DNA of 12,453 nt from Dunaliella salina (Eukaryota > Chlorophyta > Chlorophyceae > Chlamydomonadales > Dunaliellaceae), in NCBI GenBank assembly GCA_002284615.2, contig MU070459.1:21762-34214 (forward strand), written 5' to 3'. Below the pieces are notes generated by a model. It searched no databases. It saw nothing but the letters and a program-made list of their open reading frames with translations, and was not told the DNA's origin. Positions 7,795 to 12,453 of the stretch are shown piece after piece (the stretch's first letter is position 1; each line of letters begins with the position of its first letter). Position numbers and translations under genes: made by a program.

Positions 7795-9096
7795 ATGCGG
7801 GGCAAGCGAGGGGCGGGTCATCGCGAAGAGGAGAAGCGAGTGGAAGAGCCGCCTGCCCAGGGCCAAAACCTGGGCGATTTGGACCTGGATGATGACGACG
7901 AGGAGGTTTCCAGCCAGGATGCCATGCCGTCGGGCAGTGAGCTAGGCAGTGAGGATGTGTTGGAGGGGCCGCTTAGCAGCGACGATGGTGACGGCGAGGA
8001 AGGAGGGCAGGAGGGCCCGCGACAGTATGATCCCGCTCAGGACGCTGAGGACGATGCTGCCATCGAGCATGCGCTGCAGGAGTATTTGCGTGCCACTCAG
8101 GTAGGGGAGGCTCGTACGATTGTATGCGTGCTTGATGTTGGATGGTGCCATCAGGCAAGCTGCTGAGAACTTGCAGGCCAGTTGCCACTGTTCAGCATGC
8201 AGCAGCCGTATAACCTCTGCCCTCATTCCCACAAGGTGCTTTCCCTTGAGCCTTCCTACAACCTGCACAACCTGTTTGGACATCCGACACATTGCAGCTG
8301 CCACCCTGTTGCGTGCAACTTGCGGCATTCCATAGGCACAGGTCTTCACTTTTAATTGCCCAACGCAGAACCTCAGAGCGCAAGGACCTGGATATAGTGC
8401 TCCTTCCTCATCAGATGACGATGAAGATGGCCACCAAGTTAAAAAAATAGGGTAGGTCTGTGTGCGAGCAGGTGATGGTCACGTGCACATGCCTGCATGT
8501 GCAGGTTTGTGTGTTATGCTTACATGGAAAGCCATGTCATTAAATGAAAGCATGTTTCTCCGATCCACCTGCAAGCTGGTTTGTCAAAGTTTTACTACAT
8601 TCTGTGCCGCACTTTCGTCCCATCCCATCACAACCTGGCTGCCAGACCTTGGCTCAGTTTCCAACACCCCAGGACTCTCATCAAGACTTCCTTGCATCAA
8701 CCACTAAGTCCCTCTCATCGACCTTCATACGCTTTATCGCTGGTGCAGGTCCCATCAAGCGGGGCTCAATCTTCCCCAGCAACCTCGCATTGCGGGAGCC
8801 AATCGGTCCAGAAGAAGAGGGGACAGGAAGAACAAGGATGCAGAGGCCAGTAAGCACCTGAGTGGTGCCCTGGGCAGCGGAGCAGAAGGGCTGCAAGGAG
8901 AAGGCCATGGAGGAAGCGATGGCCATGAAGGCCACAGAGGAAGTGAAGGCATCAAAGGTCATGGGGGCAGTGAAGGCCAAGGAGGCAGCGATGATGATGA
9001 TGATGGGAACCAGGGTCGGCCACTGGACCCTGGCAGTGATTCGTCGGAAGATGAGCGCGAGAACAGGAACACAGGTGTGCATGCATGCGAGTGTGC

Positions 9097-9145
<49 letters not shown>

Positions 9146-10555
9146 CTTCAACCTTGCAATCATTCAAAATGCGCACCCCTTTGTCCTCAACTGATTATAT
9201 GCCTCGAATCATGAGCTATTTTCAGTTGACCTGCCAACTCCATTGTGCCCCGTGGCCTTGACCATAGTTGTGACCTTGCTTGCAAATCAGGTGTTGAAAG
9301 AAACCCGGATGTTGTAAAAGCTAACGCTTCCACCCCCACTCCTACCTTCACCCTCACCATTGCTACTACCCCCTCTGCCATCATCACCCTCAACATCATG
9401 ACTGCTACTACCCCCGCCTCTGCCGCCATCACCCTCACCCTTACTGCTGCCACCACCACCTCTGCCACCATCTGCCACCAGCAGCTGCTCTAGGTGTTGC
9501 CTTGCAGCCAGGAATGTGCCACTGTGGTGGTACAAGGTTGAGGACCACTCGGGCTGCAGCAGTTTTAATACAAAAAACTAATGTGTGGCTGCTTTTGCTG
9601 CTGCCTTGCAGTGGGGAACGTGCCACTGCGGTGGTACAAAGATGAGGACCACAAAGGCTACAGCAATTTCAATACAAAAAAACTAACGAGTCGCTGCTTT
9701 TGGTGCTGCCTTGCAGTCGGAAACGTGCCCCTGTGGTGGTACAAAGACGAAGACCACATAGGCTACGACAAGGATGGGCGCAAGATCGTCAAGAAGGGGA
9801 GGGGTGACAGATTAGATGCGCTGCTGCAACGGAATGATTCCAAGAAGGTGGGCCATGCAGAAGCAACGCCTAGGTGATTAGGCACCTAGTTCCCGTACAT
9901 GTTGCATGTCACGTTCGGCAGTGTACTGCACACTGTTTGGAACATTAAGAACTGACATGCGTAGGAACGCCTTTTTGGGGGCTTTTTCAGGGTGCTTCAG
10001 CAGATAGCAGAATTCTTAATGGTTGGATTGGCCAATTTTTGCACAACAGAAAATCTCTATGTGTCCTCAAGGGAGTCAGCATTGACTGTCACTGCCCACT
10101 GTGGGCTTGCCAGAAAACATTACACCGTAGAGAATATCGACCAGTGTGCACCCTTTTTTTTTTGGAATTTAATGAATCCATTGCGCACCCCCCACTATGC
10201 ACCCAAATTTTCCGAAACCCCGGAAATTCACCTCATTCGCACCTTATCACTTTTTGTGCATTATGCAGAGCTTGAAATAAGATAAATACTGCATAATGAT
10301 CAACATGCTGTACAGGGGTAAACCAATGGTGCACAGAGCTCCTTCCAGTGACTACAGTGTGTTTGGTCTGACTCGCTTGCTTATACCTCTTTGCGCTTGC
10401 ACACATTTGAAGTGGCTGGCCCCTGCCTGGCTGGCTGTCTGGTACCAGATAAAAATGGTCCACTGGAAGTGTTCAGTCTTTTGCATGTATAAGGGACAGA
10501 CAGCCCTTACACTCCCCCCCCCCCCCCCCCCCCCACCCACCAACCCACACCCCCC

Positions 10556-10651
<96 letters not shown>

Positions 10652-11867
10652 GCAGGCTATGCGCACAATTTATGACGAGTACAATGATGAGGAGGTAGTG
10701 CTGAGTAAAGATGAGCTCCGAATGATCATGGCCATCCGCAAGGGCCAGTTCCCGCATGTGGAGGTCAACCCCTATGAGCCTTATGTAGATTGGTGGGTAG
10801 TGGTTTGAGTTGTATGCTTTCCCGTTCATCTTTCTTCAACGGCCTGCTTCAACTGCTTCAACTGCAAGCAAGGGCAGACTGCAGAGCTGGGCATGAGCAT
10901 TTGTTCTTGGGGGTGCGCGTCAATATTATGAATTCATGAATGCCACCTTGTCTGAGCCATGCCGTGCCACCTGTCTAGTGACTGTGCAAATGTGTGTGCC
11001 ATGTTGGCGACCTCAACAATGCCTTCCTTGGTTTGTACATGTTTGGATGGCTCTACAGAAGTTGTCTTTGAAAAGCTGTGCCTTTACACAAAAAAGCTTT
11101 GGAAGCATGCCTTCTTAGCTCAGCCCTCTGCAAGCGCATCCCCAAATTGAAAGCTCCATGTGCAATCCTTTCTTTTGCGCTGAGCGCACATGCTGTGGAT
11201 CCACCAAGGACTGAGAACGCGCCCATCATTGGTGATCAGGAATTTCTTCACTTCATGGCATCCCTGCATTTTGCTTGCGAGTAAGGGTACTCACACTTCA
11301 CTCCTACCTCTTGCTTCTATGTCTTTAAGAACGAGAAGACTCATAGAGGAAGTCTACTATGTCTTGAAGAAGAAGAAGGTTCTTCCTGCTATTATTTCTA
11401 TCTGTGAGGTCTTGGTTTTATAGCATCCTTGTCGTGATGTTGCACTGCAGCTTCATTTGTGCCTGAGGGAAGGTGCGTGCCATTGCCTCGCGCAAGAACT
11501 CTCGGGCTTCAAGTCATTCCTCCTTAATATTTGGTCAACCACAGGCTCACACGAGACCAGGCATTCGAGGCATTCCTCTTTGGCATTTGGCATCACAGGC
11601 TCACCCATGACCAGGAAAAGCTGCCCATCGATGGTGTGTGTGTAGGAGGGTTTGAACTGGTTAAACAGCAATCTGTGGCGGGTCAGCTGCAGGTGACACA
11701 GCCCCAACCAGCGGTCACACAGCATGCGTGGGTAAACTCTCTGAGTTCAAGGCACTCCTCCTTGTCATTTTGCGCTACAGGTTCACCCGTGACCAGGAGA
11801 AGATGCCCATCAATGGCGCGCCTGAGCCCAAGCGGCGCTTTGTGCCCTCCAAGCATGAAGAACAAAA
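7795..11867 (+). CDS. BOP1: Ribosome biogenesis protein BOP1/ERB1, N-terminal six exons (partial)
   Basis: Exons 7795-8100, 8369-8451, 8749-9074, 9717-9847, 10656-10792 and 11781-11867 join in one frame (1070 nt, 356 codons plus 2 nt). ATG 7795 is the first in-frame ATG after a stop at 7768. Residues 1-238 are acidic and low-complexity, with a Gly/His/Ser-rich repeat in exon 3; this part is longer than in human BOP1. The family core starts at the exon 3/4 join (RNT|VGNVPL) with WWYKDEDHIGYDKDGRKI. It continues IYDEYNDEE, GQFPHVEVNPYEPYVDWF and then APEPKRRFVPSKHEE, all diagnostic of the BOP1NT domain and closest to plant forms. BOP1/ERB1 acts in the nucleolar PeBoW complex with PES1 and WDR12, needed for 27S/32S pre-rRNA processing and 60S assembly. 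The seven WD40 repeats lie beyond the window; exon 6 ends AA|GTGAGTG. Exon 2 borders are the least certain. Confidence 0.9.
9098..9144. repeat. (TG)23 microsatellite just inside BOP1 intron 3
   Basis: TG dinucleotides start 24 bases after the exon 3 donor (ACAG|GTGTGC). They lie within the intron. Confidence 0.95.
9330..9483. repeat. Imperfect pyrimidine-rich minisatellite in BOP1 intron 3
   Basis: Units of the form CACCCTCAC, CTACTACCCC and TCTGCCATCATC recur, and the last part is nearly (ACC)n. All three frames on both strands give low-complexity peptides, so long open frames here are a by-product of the repeat, not genes. Confidence 0.75.
9497..9780 (+). repeat. Tandem triplication of the BOP1 exon 4 acceptor and exon start
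   Basis: Three copies of intron end plus exon start: acceptors at 9506-9507, 9610-9611 and 9715-9716, each CCTTGCAG. Each is followed by a version of GGAACGTGCCACTG-GGTGGTACAA and GAGGACCAC. Offsets are 104 and 105 bp. Copy 3 is the authentic exon start (frame continues to 9847). Copy 2 encodes VGNVPLRWYKDEDHKGY in frame with copy 3. Copy 1 (NVPLWWYKVEDHSGC) meets a stop (TAA) after about 24 codons and is offset by a non-multiple of three, so it is decayed. Each copy carries TTTAATACAAAAAACTAA or similar between units. Confidence 0.9.
10514..10648. repeat. Poly-C tracts plus (AC)25 forming the 3' end of BOP1 intron 4
   Basis: A run of 21 C's (10514-10534), a CCCAC-type interlude, a C run of nearly 40, then AC dinucleotides to 10648. 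Exon 5 starts at 10656 after TGCGCAG, so this tract occupies the pyrimidine-tract position of the intron. The complementary strand is G-run DNA able to form G-quadruplex. Exact run lengths may be assembly-sensitive. Confidence 0.95.
10793..11500 (+). other. BOP1 intron 5, body without other features
   Basis: Intronic DNA between the exon 5 donor (GATTG|GTGGGT) and the duplicated exon 6 acceptors. It has short CTTCAACTG repeats (10848-10866) and an AGGAAG...GAAGAAGAAGAAGG stretch near 11347-11383. Open frames here have no BOP1-like or other recognisable protein content. Confidence 0.6.
11500..11780 (+). repeat. Two upstream copies of the BOP1 exon 6 acceptor and exon start
   Basis: Intron end plus exon start appears three times. 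Copy A: CACAG|GCTCACACGAGACCAG (exon part begins 11545). Copy B: CACAG|GCTCACCCATGACCAG, continuing into AAGCTGCCCATCGATGG (begins 11599). Copy C is the authentic exon 6: TACAG|GTTCACCCGTGACCAG (11781). The upstream flank TTCAAG-CATTCCTCCTT is shared by all three in variant form. Offsets are 54 bp (in frame) and 182 bp (not in frame). Copy B encodes LTHDQEKLPIDG against FTRDQEKMPING in exon 6. Confidence 0.85.
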
Positions 11868-12200
11868 GTGAGTGTTCAAAGGAAAAGAGAAGCGACGCGT
11901 TGTGCCCTCCAAGGACAAAGAGCAAGAGTGAGTGTTCAAGGAAAAAAGAGGAGCAGCGCTATGCGCCCTCCAAGCACAAGTAGCAGAATTGAGTGAAATG
12001 AAGTGGAGGAGCAGCGCTTTGTGCCCTCCAAGCATGCAGAGGAAAAAGTGGGTGTGCAAAAGTCCTCCAGGAATGCAGAGCAAAGAGTGTGCAAAGCACT
12101 ACGCATGCAGAACAAAAGTGAGCATGCTGAGTCCTTAAAGCATGAACAGCAAAAGTGAGAGTGTGACGCCCTGCAAGCATGCAAAGCAAGGAAGTAGAGG
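11830..12200 (+). repeat. Decaying tandem array of the BOP1 exon 6 end with its donor site
   Basis: The exon 6 end CGCTTTGTGCCCTCCAAG is repeated: TGTGCCCTCCAAG at 11841, 11901 and 12020, and TGCGCCCTCCAAG at 11962 (spacing 60, 61 and 58 bp). Copies 1 and 2 keep the donor GTGAGTG (11868 and 11928), copy 3 has lost it (TTGAGTG), and copy 4 has GTGGGTG. Beyond 12060, shorter relics of AAGCATGCAGAACAAAAGTGAG continue to about 12200. Copy 1 is authentic: past its donor the exon frame meets TGA at once. Confidence 0.85.
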
Positions 12201-12329
12201 GGCAGCTACAAGGAACAAAGCATCTGGTCGCACCAACCTTGAACCAAAGTGGTAGTGAAAGGGGAGCTATTGAGGTGCCAGTGGCTTCTGCAGTCTTTTT
12301 TATGTGCTGGTGGTGATAGCCTGCTGGTT

Positions 12330-12366
12330 CTGCTCCTGCTGCTGCTAATGCTGCTGCTGCTGCTCT
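12330..12366. repeat. Imperfect (CTG)n trinucleotide repeat
   Basis: About eleven CTG/CTN units with one CTAATG interruption, in DNA following the exon 6 donor array, probably intron 6. Confidence 0.9.
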
Positions 12367-12453
12367 GTCGATATGAGACAAATTGGAAAACACCTTTGTT
12401 TACCATCAGTTGTGGTGTTGCGAAGCCTGGGTTCAGCAGACCGTGCCTTCAAA

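Noticed and set aside
8681..9163. Long minus-strand frame (160 codons) opposite BOP1 exon 3
   Set aside because: Shadow of the repetitive exon and the TG repeat; poly-Thr/His and Ile runs, no splice support.
9187..9535. Val/Ala- and Gly/Ser-rich frames on the minus strand
   Set aside because: Products of the imperfect ACC-like minisatellite in intron 3.
10296..10829. Long frames with poly-Pro/Thr-His or poly-Gly/Cys-Val
   Set aside because: Read-through of C-run and AC repeats; only the part from 10656 to 10792 is a true exon.

Overview
This is nuclear DNA of a eukaryote, most probably a chlorophycean green alga. Genes are split by many GT-AG introns, the pentamer TGTAA (the volvocalean poly(A) signal) lies just 3' of two gene ends, the one confidently named protein looks plant-like, and CA/TG, C-run and CTG simple repeats are abundant. 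Base composition is moderate rather than very GC-rich, which would suit a Dunaliella-like genome better than Chlamydomonas, but that is inference. All gene models were assembled by hand from splice signals, frame continuity and protein pattern.

Layout. At 369-698 (+) is a two-exon gene for a small, probably mitochondrial membrane protein, followed by three TGTAA signals. 1030-2610 has no gene I can support, only hairpins and a short diverged repeat cluster. At 2650-3170 (-) are the last three exons of an unrecognised gene with a TGTAA 38 bases past its stop. Next come two well-bounded mobile elements: a 321-bp LTR element of TRIM type (3472-3792, 90-bp LTRs, primer-binding site, polypurine tract, ATCTG target duplication) and a 989-bp hAT-like DNA transposon (4340-5328, about 22-bp inverted repeats, 8-bp target duplication TTCTAGAG). 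5337-6118 has no gene I can support; 6119-6625 is a diverged tandem duplication carrying CA/C repeats.

At 6842-7553 (-) a four-exon gene encodes a short Sel1-like repeat protein. It lies head to head, 241 bp apart, with the main gene: BOP1/ERB1, the ribosome-biogenesis WD-repeat protein. Six exons (7795-11867, +) give the first 356 codons in a continuous frame. The WD40 half lies beyond the window.

The most unusual feature is inside BOP1. Three exon-intron borders exist as tandem copies that include the splice site: the start of exon 4 (three copies, 104-105 bp apart), the start of exon 6 (three copies) and the end of exon 6 (four clear copies about 60 bp apart, then decayed ones). One extra acceptor is in frame and would duplicate a conserved BOP1 motif with a 35-residue insertion.
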